DNA of 64,000 nucleotides from Streptomyces qinglanensis (GTDB lineage: Bacteria > Actinomycetota > Actinomycetes > Streptomycetales > Streptomycetaceae): the NCBI RefSeq assembly GCF_900111245.1, contig NZ_FOGO01000016.1:1-64000 (forward strand). The letters are read 5' to 3'. Below the pieces are notes generated by a model, which made no database searches, was not told the DNA's origin, and saw only the letters and a program-made list of their open reading frames with translations. Made by a program: the position numbers and the translations under genes. Positions 1 to 8,840 of this stretch are shown one piece after another; the first letter of the stretch is position 1; each line of letters begins with the position of its first letter.

Positions 1-887
1 ACCCCTACTTCTCGGTGATCTCTCCGCTGCTCTCCCGTTCGCTGCTGCTGACCCTGGAGCCGCTGACCGACGAGGACATCCGCGGGCTGCTCCACCGCGC
101 CCTGGCCGAGGAGCGGGGCCTGGCGGGGGAGGTGACGCTGCCCGAGGACTCCGAGGGGCATCTGCTGCGGATCGCCGGGGGCGACGCCCGGCGGGCGCTG
201 ACGGCGCTGGAGGCCGGCGCCGGCGCGGCGCTCGCCAAGGGCGAGTCCGCGATCTCGCTGGCCACCGTGGAGGAGGCGGTCGACCGGGCCGCGGTGAAGT
301 ACGACCGTGCCGGGGACCAGCACTACGACGTGGCCAGTGCGCTGATCAAATCCATCCGGGGCTCCGACGTGGACGCCGCGCTGCACTACCTCGCGCGGAT
401 GATCGAGGCCGGCGAGGACCCCCGGTTCATCGCACGGCGTCTGATGATCTCCGCGAGCGAGGACATCGGGCTGGCGGATCCGACGGCGCTGCAGACGGCG
501 GTCGCCGCGGCGCAGGCCGTCGCCCTGATCGGCTTCCCCGAGGCGCGGATCACCCTCGGCCAGGCGACGGTGGCGCTCGCCCTGGCACCGAAGTCGAACG
601 CGGCCTACCTGGCGATCGACGCGGCGTTGGCGGACGTCCGCGCGGGGCTGGCCGGACCCGTACCGGCGCACCTGCGGGACAGTCACTACCAGGGCTCGCA
701 GAAGCTCGGCCACGGCGCGGGCTACCAGTACCCGCACGACCTGCCGGGCGGGATCGCAGCGCAGCAGTACGCACCCGACGCGGTGCACGGGCGGCGGTAC
801 TACGAACCCACCCGCTACGGCGCCGAGGCCCGCTACGCCGACATCGCCGACCGGGTCCGCGCCCGGCTGCGCGGCGAGGGGGACTGA
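1..887 (+). CDS. rarA: Replication-associated recombination protein A, 3' part
   Basis: Partial gene: the reading frame is open to the left edge (first full codon at base 3), leaving 294 residues. The visible part is the sensor-2/lid and C-terminal oligomerisation region of an MgsA/RarA-type AAA+ ATPase, a clamp-loader-like protein acting at stalled replication forks. Recognisable pieces are the GGDARRALTALE helix near residue 60, the RMIEAGEDPRFIARRLM and SASEDIGLADP segments near 135-155, and the AYLAIDAALADVR stretch near 200. The Walker motifs lie outside the window. The family is clear; the start cannot be judged. Confidence 0.92.
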   Translation, partial: PYFSVISPLLSRSLLLTLEPLTDEDIRGLLHRALAEERGLAGEVTLPEDSEGHLLRIAGGDARRALTALEAGAGAALAKGESAISLATVEEAVDRAAVKYDRAGDQHYDVASALIKSIRGSDVDAALHYLARMIEAGEDPRFIARRLMISASEDIGLADPTALQTAVAAAQAVALIGFPEARITLGQATVALALAPKSNAAYLAIDAALADVRAGLAGPVPAHLRDSHYQGSQKLGHGAGYQYPHDLPGGIAAQQYAPDAVHGRRYYEPTRYGAEARYADIADRVRARLRGEGD

Positions 888-1079
888 GCCGCAGGGCGGG
901 ACGGGCGCGCCGCGGTGCGGCACCCGGCCGATGCGCCGCAGCCCGCCGACAGCCCGCCCCGTCCGCGGGTCCGCTCCGGGTCCCGGACGCCGACCGCGCC
1001 GACGGCGGGGTCCGGGACCGGCGCCGCGCAGACCGCGGACGGCGCCGGGCCGTTCCCGGGCAGCCCGCGGGCGCGGCCG

Positions 1080-1883
1080 TCAGCCGCCCGCGGCGAACAA
1101 CCCGTGCATCGCGCGGCGCAGTTCGGCCACCGTGCCGACCGGTTCGGCGAACTCGAAGCGGACGTCCGCGCAGGCTCCTTGCGCGCTCCAGCCCCGCACC
1201 CGCAGCCCGAACCGGTCGAGCGCCACCGGCACCGCCTGCTCCCACCCCTGGCAGGCGCACAGCCCGTGCACCTGCTCCTGGTGGGCGGCGGCCAGGTGCT
1301 GCAGCAGCTCTGCCTCGTGGACGGCGAGCGGGTCGGGCGCGGCGGCGGCGAAGGCGTCGGGTTCCACGGACTCCGCGCCCCACAGGTCGTCGATCCAGCA
1401 TTCGCCGACCTCCAGCCGCAGCATCCGCCGCGAGGTCCCCGCGACCGGAGCCGAGGGGGCCGCTTCGGCGAGCAGCCGGGCGCAGATGGCGCGGTCCTCG
1501 CCGCGCACCGGGGTGAGCCAGCCGGCGATCCAGGCGCGGCCCCGCACCCGGTGCGGTACGGAGACGGGTGCCACATCCGTGATCTCCATCACCGCGGTGA
1601 GGTCGTCGTCCTGCGCGTACGCGCTCACCCGGGCCTCCGGCGCGTCCGCGGCGACCAGCAGCAGGACGTCGCCCTCCGGGGTGACGGCATGGGCCTGGGG
1701 GACGCCCGAGCCGGGTTCCCGCAGGTCGGGCTCGGCTCCGGGAATGGTCAGCAGGGCGGATACGCTGGATTGTGCGAGGGTTCGTACACGTTCGGCGGCG
1801 GTCGGCCGCCGGGCGTCTTCCACGGGACGCGGCTGTTCCTCCTCGGCGTCGGTGCCGGGCAGGGGGATCCCAGGTCGAAACAT
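1080..1883 (-). CDS. DUF2470 domain protein, possible heme-iron utilisation
   Basis: A 267-residue protein. The C-terminal ~80 residues look like DUF2470 (AVHEAELLQHLAAAHQEQ helix, then the ALDRFGLRVRGW strand). The N-terminal two thirds resemble a pyridoxamine-phosphate-oxidase-like split barrel. DUF2470 occurs at the C-terminus of HugZ-type heme-degrading proteins and related PNPOx-like proteins, so a role in heme or flavin chemistry is plausible but not shown here. The ATG at 1883 is chosen because GAGGAG sits 5-11 bases upstream; an in-frame upstream extension would run through the operator and into rpsD. The gene is divergent from rpsD and carries an iron-box-like palindrome 15 bases before its start, which supports the iron link. 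Confidence 0.8.
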   Translation of the reverse strand: MFRPGIPLPGTDAEEEQPRPVEDARRPTAAERVRTLAQSSVSALLTIPGAEPDLREPGSGVPQAHAVTPEGDVLLLVAADAPEARVSAYAQDDDLTAVMEITDVAPVSVPHRVRGRAWIAGWLTPVRGEDRAICARLLAEAAPSAPVAGTSRRMLRLEVGECWIDDLWGAESVEPDAFAAAAPDPLAVHEAELLQHLAAAHQEQVHGLCACQGWEQAVPVALDRFGLRVRGWSAQGACADVRFEFAEPVGTVAELRRAMHGLFAAGG

Positions 1884-1897
1884 GCGTACTCCTCGGC

Positions 1898-1916
1898 TAA
1901 GGTAAGGCTCACCTAA
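1898..1916 (-). promoter_or_regulatory. Iron-box-like operator (DmdR/IdeR type)
   Basis: The plus strand reads taaggtaaggctcacctaa, matching 17 of 19 positions of the DmdR1/IdeR-type iron box as I recall it (TTAGGTTAGGCTCACCTAA). It lies in the 55-bp gap between the divergent DUF2470 gene and rpsD, directly upstream of the DUF2470 ribosome binding site, so repression of that gene in iron-replete cells is the likely effect. Effects on rpsD cannot be excluded. Confidence 0.7.
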
Positions 1917-1938
1917 CTTACACGGAGGTCCGTTCAAC

Positions 1939-2550
1939 GTGAACCAGTCGCGTCCCAAGGTCAAGAAGTCGCGTGCCCTGGGCGTCGCGCTGACCCCGAA
2001 GGCCGTCAAGTACTTCGAACAGCGCCCGTACCCGCCCGGGGAGCACGGCCGGGGCCGCAAGCAGAACAGTGACTACAAGGTCCGGCTGCTGGAGAAGCAG
2101 CGCCTGCGCGCCCAGTACGACATCAGCGAGAGCCAGATGCGCCGCGCCTACGAGCGCGCCCGCAAGACCGAGGTCAAGACGGGTGAGGCCCTGGTCATCG
2201 AGCTGGAGCGGCGGCTGGACGCGCTCGTGCTCCGCTCCGGCCTGGCCCGCACGATCTACCAGGCCCGGCAGATGGTGGTGCACGGCCACATCGCGGTCAA
2301 CGACCGCAAGGTCGACAAGCCCTCCTTCCGCGTCCGTCCCGACGACGTGGTGATGGTCCGCGAGCGCAGCCGCAGCAAGCACCCCTTCCAGGTCGCCCGC
2401 GAGGGCGGCTACGCGGGCGAGGGCGAGACCCCGCGCTACCTCCAGGTCAACCTGCAGGCGCTCGCCTTCCGTCTGGACCGGGACCCCAACCGCAAGGAGA
2501 TCCCGGTGATCTGCGACGAGCAGCTCGTGGTCGAGTACTACGCCCGCTGA
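1939..2550 (+). CDS. rpsD: 30S ribosomal protein S4
   Basis: A 203-residue S4, the 16S rRNA-binding assembly protein. The S4 RNA-binding domain is visible at about residues 93-155 (RRLDALVLRSGLARTIYQARQMVVHGHIAVNDRKV). The N-terminus has no cysteines, so this is the zinc-free (C-minus) form. GTG 1939 is preceded by GGAGG at 1924-1928. The gene stands alone rather than in the alpha operon with rpsM-rpsK-rpoA, as known for Streptomyces. Confidence 0.97.
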   Translation: MNQSRPKVKKSRALGVALTPKAVKYFEQRPYPPGEHGRGRKQNSDYKVRLLEKQRLRAQYDISESQMRRAYERARKTEVKTGEALVIELERRLDALVLRSGLARTIYQARQMVVHGHIAVNDRKVDKPSFRVRPDDVVMVRERSRSKHPFQVAREGGYAGEGETPRYLQVNLQALAFRLDRDPNRKEIPVICDEQLVVEYYAR

Positions 2551-2798
2551 CCGTCCGCTGCGGCCCAGCCCCGCCAGCCCGCCTGCCCGGCGCCGGTTCC
2601 CGGTACGGGCACGGCGGGCTGCGGCGTTCCCGGGCGCCCGGCGGCGCGGGCGCGCCGGGGCGATGCGCCTCCGCCGCCCCGGAATGCGGTACGGACGCGG
2701 CGGTCCGGCGCGATAGGGTCGTCACCGCGTACGCCGCCGCGGTCGGCCACCCGGCGAGCGGCGGCCGACCCCCATGACCTCAAGGGAAGCGGTGCAGC

Positions 2799-3239
2799 GT
2801 GTCCGGTGGAGAAGTGGCCGGCCTCCTCGTGGCCGTCTTCTGGGCGATCCTGGTGTCGTTCCTCGCCGTCGTGCTGGTGAGGCTCGCGCAGACGCTCAAG
2901 GCGGCGACCAAGCTGGTGACAGGTGTGACGGAACAGGCGGTCCCCCTCCTGGGAGAGGCGTCGGCGACCGTCCGTTCCGCGCAGACCCAGCTCGACCGCG
3001 TCGACGCCATCGCGACGGACGTCCAGGAGGTCACCTCCAACGCCTCGGCGCTCTCCTCCACCGTCTCGAGCACCTTCGGCGGCCCGCTCGTCAAGGTCGC
3101 CGCCTTCGGCTACGGCGTGCGCCGCGCCCTGGGGCGCAAGGACGGGCCGGCACAGGAGCAGCGCGCGGGCCGCGGCGTCGTCGTCGGCCGCACCGTACCC
3201 GCCGCCCGCCGCGGCGGCCGCAAGCGTGGAAGGGGCTGA
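2799..3239 (+). CDS. DUF948 membrane-anchored protein
   Basis: 146 residues with one N-terminal transmembrane helix (about 7-29, LLVAVFWAILVSFLAVVLVRL), then a helical coiled-coil-like region (KAATKLVTGVTEQAVPLLGEASATV) and a basic, Arg/Gly-rich tail. This is the DUF948 arrangement; the function is unknown. GTG 2799 follows AAGGGA at 2782-2787. It leads a run with DUF6167 and alaS (6-base gap, then overlap), an arrangement common in Streptomyces. A TAGGGT sequence at 2714-2719 could be a -10 box, but no clear -35 was seen. Confidence 0.82.
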   Translation: MSGGEVAGLLVAVFWAILVSFLAVVLVRLAQTLKAATKLVTGVTEQAVPLLGEASATVRSAQTQLDRVDAIATDVQEVTSNASALSSTVSSTFGGPLVKVAAFGYGVRRALGRKDGPAQEQRAGRGVVVGRTVPAARRGGRKRGRG

Positions 3240-3245
3240 GTCCGG

Positions 3246-3659
3246 ATGATCCGCCGTGCCTTCTGGTTCACCACCGGCGCCGCAGCCGGTGTCTGGGCCA
3301 CCACCAAGGTCCAGCGCAAGATCCGCAGCCTCGCGCCGGACGCGCTGGCGCTGCGCGCCGCCGACAAGGCCGTCGAAGGCGGCCACCGGCTGAGGGAGTT
3401 CGCACTCGACGTGCGCGCGGGCATGGCCCAGCGGGAGGGCGAACTCAAGGACGCGCTCGGCCTGTCGGCCCCCGAGGAGGCCGACCGGTACCGGGAGCTC
3501 CCGGCCGGGCCCGCCACCCCGCTCCCGCGGCAGCAGGAGCGGACCGTGCTGCGCGGGCAGGCCGGACGGCCGCCCGGCGGCGCGCTCCCTGCCCGCCCGG
3601 ACCACCAGGGCCACCAGTCCACCCCCAACCACCCGAACGACCGGAATGAGGACCACTGA
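3246..3659 (+). CDS. DUF6167 family small protein
   Basis: 137 residues. The N-terminus RRAFWFTTGAAAGVWATTKVQRKIRSL is a short hydrophobic segment of the kind seen in this family. A helical middle (AADKAVEGGHRLREFALDVRAG) and a disordered Pro/Gly/His-rich tail follow. The function is unknown. It lies 6 bases after the DUF948 gene, and its TGA overlaps the alaS ATG (TGATG), so the three are probably co-translated. Conservation of the pair next to alaS suggests envelope or housekeeping work rather than an alaS-specific task, but that is inference. Confidence 0.75.
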   Translation: MIRRAFWFTTGAAAGVWATTKVQRKIRSLAPDALALRAADKAVEGGHRLREFALDVRAGMAQREGELKDALGLSAPEEADRYRELPAGPATPLPRQQERTVLRGQAGRPPGGALPARPDHQGHQSTPNHPNDRNEDH

Positions 3660-6334
3660 TGGAGTCGGCTGAAATCCGCCGCCGCTGGCTGCGCTTCTTC
3701 GAGGAGCGGGGGCACCATGTGGTGCCATCGGCGTCGCTGATCGCGGACGACCCGACGCTGCTGCTGGTCCCCGCCGGCATGGTGCCGTTCAAGCCGTACT
3801 TCCTGGGCGAGGTCACCCCGCCCTGGCAGCGGGCCACCAGCGTGCAGAAGTGCGTGCGGACGCCGGACATCGAAGAGGTCGGCAAGACCACCCGGCACGG
3901 CACCTTCTTCCAGATGTGCGGCAACTTCTCCTTCGGGGACTACTTCAAGGAGGGGGCCGCGAAGCTCGCCTGGGAGCTGCTGACCTCCTCGCCGGAGCAG
4001 GGCGGCTACGGGCTCGACCCCGAGCGGCTGTGGATCACCGTCTACGAGCAGGACGACGAGGCCGAGCGCATCTGGCGCGAGGTCGTCGGCGTGCCCCCCG
4101 AGCGCATCCAGCGCCTGGGGATGGAGGAGAACTACTGGTCCATGGGTGTACCCGGCCCGTGCGGACCGTGCTCGGAGATCAACTACGACCGCGGCCCCGA
4201 GTTCGGCCCCGAGGGCGGCCCCGCCGTCAACGACGAGCGCTACGTCGAGTTGTGGAACCTCGTCTTCATGCAGTACGAGCGCGGCGAGGGCACCACCAAG
4301 ACCGACTTCGAGATCCTCGGCGAGCTGCCCAGCAAGAACATCGACACCGGGCTCGGCCTGGAGCGCCTGGCGATGGTCCTGCAGGGCGTGCACAACATGT
4401 ACGAGATCGACACCTCGCGCGCCGTCATCGACAAGGCCACCGCGCTGACCGGGGTCGCCTACGGCGCCGCCGAGGACACCGACGTGTCGCTGCGCGTGGT
4501 CTGCGACCACATCCGCACCTCCGTCATGCTCATCGGTGACGGGGTCACTCCCGGCAACGAGGGCCGCGGCTATGTGCTGCGCCGCATCATGCGCCGCGCG
4601 ATCCGCAACATGCGCATCCTGGGCGCCACCGGCCCGGTCGTCGAGGACCTGATCGACGTCGTCATCACGACGATGGGCCGGCAGTACCCGGAGCTGATCA
4701 CCGACCGGAAGCGCATCGAGGCCGTCGCGCTCGCCGAGGAGGCCGCCTTCCTCAAGACGCTGAGGGCCGGTACCAACATCCTCGACACCGCCGTCACCGA
4801 GACCCGGACGGCGGGCAGCACCGTGCTGCCCGGTGACAAGGCGTTCCAGCTCCACGACACCTGGGGCTTCCCCATCGACCTCACCCTGGAGATGGCTGCC
4901 GAGCAGGGCCTGTCGGTGGACGAGCAGGGCTTCCGCCGGCTGATGAAGGAGCAGCGGGAGCGCGCCAAGGCCGACGCCAGGGCGAAGAAGACCGGCCACG
5001 CCGACCTGTCGGCCTACCGCGAGATCGCCGACACCGCCGGGTCCACCGACTTCACCGGCTACGCCGGCACCTCCGGCGAGGCCACGGTCGTCGGCCTGCT
5101 GGTACACGGGATCTCCGCACCCGCCGCCGGCGAGGGCGACGAGGTCGAGGTCGTCCTGGACCGCACCCCGTTCTACGCTGAGGGCGGCGGCCAGCTCGCC
5201 GACACCGGCCGCATCCGGCTGGAGGGCGGCGCCGTCGTGAAGGTGCGCGACGTCCAGCAGCCGGTGCCCGGTGTCAGCGTGCACAAGGGCTCGGTGCAGG
5301 TCGGCGAGGTCACCGTCGGCTCGTCCGCCTACGCGGAGATCGACGGGGACCGGCGCCGCTCCATCGCCCGGGCGCACAGCGCCACCCACCTCACTCACCA
5401 GGCGCTGCGCGACGCGCTCGGTCCGACGGCCGCGCAGGCCGGTTCGGAGAACGCCCCGGGGCGGTTCCGCTTCGACTTCGGTTCGCCCGCCGCCGTACCC
5501 GGCACGGTGCTCACCGACGTCGAGCAGAAGATCAACGAGGTGCTGGCCCGGGAACTCGACGTGCACGCCGAGTACATGGGCATCGACGACGCCAAGAAGC
5601 AGGGCGCGCTGGCCGAGTTCGGCGAGAAGTACGGCCAGACCGTGCGCGTGGTGACCATCGGCGACTTCTCCAAGGAGCTGTGCGGCGGCACGCACGTGCA
5701 CAACACCGCGCAGCTCGGCCTGGTCAAGCTGCTGGGCGAGTCGTCCATCGGCTCGGGTGTGCGCCGCGTCGAGGCGCTGGTCGGGGTGGACGCCTACAAG
5801 TTCCTCGCCCGCGAGCACACCGTCGTCTCCCAGCTGACCGAGCTGCTCAAGGGCCGCTCCGAGGACCTGCCCGAGCGGGTCTCCGGGATGCTGGGCAGGC
5901 TGAAGGACGCCGAGAAGGAGATCGAGCGGTTCCGCGCCGAGAAGGTGCTGCAGGCGGCCGCGGGGATCGCCGGGGACGCCAAGGACGTGCGGGGCACCGC
6001 GCTGGCCGCGGCCCGGGTGCCGGACGGCACCGCGGCCGACGACCTGCGCACCCTGGTGCTGGACGTCCGCCAGCGGCTCGGCAGCCGTCCCGCCGTCGTC
6101 GCGCTGTTCGCCGTCACAGGCGGGCGCCCGCTCACCGTCATCGCCACCAACGAGGGGGCCAGGGAGTCCGGGCTCCGCGCCGGTGACCTGGTGCGCGCGG
6201 CCGCCAAGACGCTCGGGGGCGGTGGCGGCGGCAAGCCGGACGTCGCGCAGGGGGGCGGCCAGAACCCGGAGGCCGTGGACGAGGCCGTGGCCGCGGTGGA
6301 GCGGCTGGTCGCCGAGGCCGGGGGCAACGCCTGA
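3659..6334 (+). CDS. alaS: Alanyl-tRNA synthetase
   Basis: An 891-residue class II synthetase charging tRNA-Ala in the cytoplasm, full length for bacterial AlaRS. In order: catalytic core with motif 2-like RHGTFFQMCGNFSFGDYFKE (near 80) and GLGLERLAMVLQGV (near 230), helical tRNA-binding region, editing domain with the zinc motifs HSATH (near 577) and CGGTH (near 677), and a C-terminal C-Ala domain ending in GGGGGGKPDVAQGGG. The start overlaps the previous stop, and the gene overlaps ruvX by one base, so alaS sits in a coupled run. Confidence 0.98.
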   Translation: MESAEIRRRWLRFFEERGHHVVPSASLIADDPTLLLVPAGMVPFKPYFLGEVTPPWQRATSVQKCVRTPDIEEVGKTTRHGTFFQMCGNFSFGDYFKEGAAKLAWELLTSSPEQGGYGLDPERLWITVYEQDDEAERIWREVVGVPPERIQRLGMEENYWSMGVPGPCGPCSEINYDRGPEFGPEGGPAVNDERYVELWNLVFMQYERGEGTTKTDFEILGELPSKNIDTGLGLERLAMVLQGVHNMYEIDTSRAVIDKATALTGVAYGAAEDTDVSLRVVCDHIRTSVMLIGDGVTPGNEGRGYVLRRIMRRAIRNMRILGATGPVVEDLIDVVITTMGRQYPELITDRKRIEAVALAEEAAFLKTLRAGTNILDTAVTETRTAGSTVLPGDKAFQLHDTWGFPIDLTLEMAAEQGLSVDEQGFRRLMKEQRERAKADARAKKTGHADLSAYREIADTAGSTDFTGYAGTSGEATVVGLLVHGISAPAAGEGDEVEVVLDRTPFYAEGGGQLADTGRIRLEGGAVVKVRDVQQPVPGVSVHKGSVQVGEVTVGSSAYAEIDGDRRRSIARAHSATHLTHQALRDALGPTAAQAGSENAPGRFRFDFGSPAAVPGTVLTDVEQKINEVLARELDVHAEYMGIDDAKKQGALAEFGEKYGQTVRVVTIGDFSKELCGGTHVHNTAQLGLVKLLGESSIGSGVRRVEALVGVDAYKFLAREHTVVSQLTELLKGRSEDLPERVSGMLGRLKDAEKEIERFRAEKVLQAAAGIAGDAKDVRGTALAAARVPDGTAADDLRTLVLDVRQRLGSRPAVVALFAVTGGRPLTVIATNEGARESGLRAGDLVRAAAKTLGGGGGGKPDVAQGGGQNPEAVDEAVAAVERLVAEAGGNA

Positions 6335-6831
6335 TGGTTCCCGGCGCGTCCGAGGAGGCCGCGCCCTTCCGGCGCGGCCGGCGGCTCGCCGTGGACGTCG
6401 GGGACGCCAGGATCGGGGTCGCCTCCAGCGACCCCGACGGGGTCCTGGCCACCCCGGTGGAGACGGTTCCGGGGCGGGACGTCCCGGCCGCCCGGCGCCG
6501 GCTGGCGGCGCTGGTCGCGGAGTACGAGCCGTTGGAGGTCGTCGTCGGGCTGCCGCGTTCGCTGCACGGCGGGGAGGGCCCGGCGGCCGCCAAGGTCCGT
6601 GAATTCGCGCAGGAGTTGGCGAAAAACATCACACCCGTTCCGGTCCGGCTCGTCGACGAACGGCTGTCGACGGTCACGGCCGCGCAGGGGATGCGGGCCT
6701 CCGGAGTCGGTGCCAAAAAGGGACGTTCACGTATCGACCAGGCGGCCGCCGTGGTGATCCTGCAGAGCGCGCTGGAGACCGAGCGGACCTCCGGCCGGCC
6801 TCCGGGGCAGTGCGTCGAAGTGGTTGTCTGA
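6334..6831 (+). CDS. ruvX: YqgF/RuvX family RNase H-fold nuclease
   Basis: A 165-residue protein of the YqgF family, known as a pre-16S rRNA processing nuclease and annotated as a putative Holliday junction resolvase. The fold is marked by LAVDVGDARIGVASSD (first catalytic Asp, near 20), VVVGLPRSLHG (near 70), VDERLSTVTA (second acidic site, near 110) and RIDQAAAVVILQ (third Asp, near 136). The ATG overlaps the alaS TGA (TGATG). Its place between alaS and mltG is a standard actinobacterial order. Confidence 0.93.
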   Translation: MVPGASEEAAPFRRGRRLAVDVGDARIGVASSDPDGVLATPVETVPGRDVPAARRRLAALVAEYEPLEVVVGLPRSLHGGEGPAAAKVREFAQELAKNITPVPVRLVDERLSTVTAAQGMRASGVGAKKGRSRIDQAAAVVILQSALETERTSGRPPGQCVEVVV

Positions 6832-6971
6832 TCGCTGTACGGTAACGTTCCGCGCGACACGGCAGCCGCCACTGCACCACCCGGCGCGCCCGGACGCAGT
6901 GCGTCCGTGCGGGTCCCGGGGCAGCTCCGGTGCGCGTCACCGGCTGCCGCTCTCGCGTGGCAAGGGGATCG

Positions 6972-8840
6972 ATGACTGAGTACGACCAGGGCCATGGCTC
7001 CCAACCGTGGCACCCTGACGACCCCCTCTACGGGGACCAGGAGTGGAACGCGGCCCAGCAGGCCGGGTACCAGGACGGCTGGCACCAGGTTCCGCAGCAG
7101 GGGCAGTATTCCGGCCACCCCGGGCCCCCGTACGCCGAGCAGCAGTACCCGCAGCAGTACGCACCCGGCGGCTGGGACGGCACCGGACAGCAGGCCCCTG
7201 CCGGCGGACCCGGGTACGTCCCCGGACACCCGGCGCCCCCGCATGCCGGGCACTACGCGGATCCCTACGCCGCGGACGGATACGGCGCCGGCGGTCATTC
7301 CACGGGCGAGTACCCGAGCGGTGGGTACGCCACCGGCGGGTATCCGGCCGGATACCCGGCCGGGAGCCATCCGGCCGGTGCCTACCCCGCCGCGGGCCAC
7401 GGCACGGGCGAGCACTCCGTCGGCGGCCTCCACCCGCAGTACTCCGGCGCTCCGTACGCGCCCGGTGAGTACCCCTCCGGCCCGTACCCCGGGGGCCACC
7501 ACACCGGCGAATACCCGACCGGCGAATACCCGACCGGTGCGTACCCCGCCGAACCGCAGCCCGGCCACTACGGCGGCCAGGGCGGCTACCCGCCCGCCCC
7601 CGCGGACCCGCAGCAGCAGCCGGTGCCCCGGCCGCGGGAGGCGCCGGAACCGGACCCGGAGACGGGCTGGGACCCGGGCCCGGACCAGGGCGAGCACGCC
7701 TTCTTCGCGGACCGCGACGAGGACTACGACGAAGACGATCACTACGACGGGCACGACGACCGGGGCCGCCGGGGCCGGGAGCGCGGCGGCAGGACCAAGC
7801 GCCGGCGCGGCTGCGGGCTGGTCATCGCCGTCGCGCTCGTGGCCGGGGTGGGGGTCGTCGGCTACGTCGGCCACGACTTCTACCAGAGCCACTTCGGGGC
7901 GGCTCCCGACTACTCGGGCAGCGGTTCCGGCGAGGTCATGGTCGACATCCCGGCGGGCGCCTCGCTCGCCGAGATGGGGCAGGTCCTCAAGAAGGGGGGC
8001 GTGGTCAAGAGCCCGGGTGCCTTTGTGGAAGCGGCCGAGGGCAACGAGAAGGCCCAGAGCATCCAGGCCGGTACCTACACCCTCCGCAAGCGGATGTCCG
8101 GCGCGGACGCCGTGGCGATGATGCTCGACCCGGCCAGTCAGAACGGCCTCATCGTCGCCGAGGGCTGGCGTGCCTCGAAGATCTACGCCGAGATCGACAA
8201 GAAGCTGGACGTCGCCGAGGGGACCACGAAGAAGGCGGCCGAGTCCGGCGACATCGGCCTGCCCGACTGGGCGGACGGCAAGCCGGAAGGTTTCCTCTTC
8301 CCCTCCAAGTACAGCATCGGCAAAGCGAGCAAGCCGCGGGACGTGCTGCGCAAGATGGTCAAGCGGGCCGAGTCCGAGTACGCCAGGACCGGGCTGGAGG
8401 AGAAGGCCGAGAAGAGCGGCAGGACGCCGCGGGAGATCCTCACCATCGCCTCGCTCGTCCAGGCCGAGGCCCAGCAGGACCACGAGTTCGGCAAGGTCTC
8501 CCGCGTCATCAGCAACCGCCTCGACGAGGACATGCGACTGGGCTTCGACTCCACCATCAACTACGCGATGGGGCGCTCGACCCTGAACACCTCGGTCGCC
8601 GACACCAAATACCCCTCGCCGTACAACACCTACCTGCACAAGGGGCTCCCGCCGGGCCCGATCGGCAACCCCGGGCACCAGGCGATAGAAGCGGCACTCA
8701 AGCCGACCGAGGGCGACTGGCTGTACTTCGTCACGGTCAAGCCCGGCGACACCCGCTTCACCGACAGCGCGCAGGAACACCAGAAGAACGTCGAAGACTT
8801 CAACGAGGAACAGCGCAAGAAGAAGGAGGCGGGGGGCTGA
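6972..8840 (+). CDS. mltG: Endolytic murein transglycosylase with long low-complexity N-terminus
   Basis: A 622-residue MltG (YceG-like), a membrane-anchored lytic transglycosylase that cleaves nascent peptidoglycan inside the strand. Residues 1 to about 270 are cytoplasmic low complexity: Gly/Tyr/Pro/His-rich with repeats of the GEYPTGEYPTGAYP kind, then an acidic stretch and an Arg/Lys block. A single transmembrane helix (GCGLVIAVALVAGVGVVGYVG) follows near 280-300, then the extracytoplasmic catalytic domain with IASLVQAEAQQDHEFGKVSR holding the conserved Glu and a final KYPSPYNTY...GLPPGPIGNPG signature. ATG 6972 is preferred over in-frame GTG 6930 because AAGGGGA lies just upstream. The stop overlaps the aroE start. 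Confidence 0.93.
   Translation: MTEYDQGHGSQPWHPDDPLYGDQEWNAAQQAGYQDGWHQVPQQGQYSGHPGPPYAEQQYPQQYAPGGWDGTGQQAPAGGPGYVPGHPAPPHAGHYADPYAADGYGAGGHSTGEYPSGGYATGGYPAGYPAGSHPAGAYPAAGHGTGEHSVGGLHPQYSGAPYAPGEYPSGPYPGGHHTGEYPTGEYPTGAYPAEPQPGHYGGQGGYPPAPADPQQQPVPRPREAPEPDPETGWDPGPDQGEHAFFADRDEDYDEDDHYDGHDDRGRRGRERGGRTKRRRGCGLVIAVALVAGVGVVGYVGHDFYQSHFGAAPDYSGSGSGEVMVDIPAGASLAEMGQVLKKGGVVKSPGAFVEAAEGNEKAQSIQAGTYTLRKRMSGADAVAMMLDPASQNGLIVAEGWRASKIYAEIDKKLDVAEGTTKKAAESGDIGLPDWADGKPEGFLFPSKYSIGKASKPRDVLRKMVKRAESEYARTGLEEKAEKSGRTPREILTIASLVQAEAQQDHEFGKVSRVISNRLDEDMRLGFDSTINYAMGRSTLNTSVADTKYPSPYNTYLHKGLPPGPIGNPGHQAIEAALKPTEGDWLYFVTVKPGDTRFTDSAQEHQKNVEDFNEEQRKKKEAGG

Noticed and set aside
2551..2798. T-box or attenuator for alaS
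   Set aside because: No T-box sequence, and alaS follows two coupled genes.
3110..5818. 902-codon open frame on the minus strand opposite alaS
   Set aside because: Antisense shadow; composition is that of a reversed coding frame.
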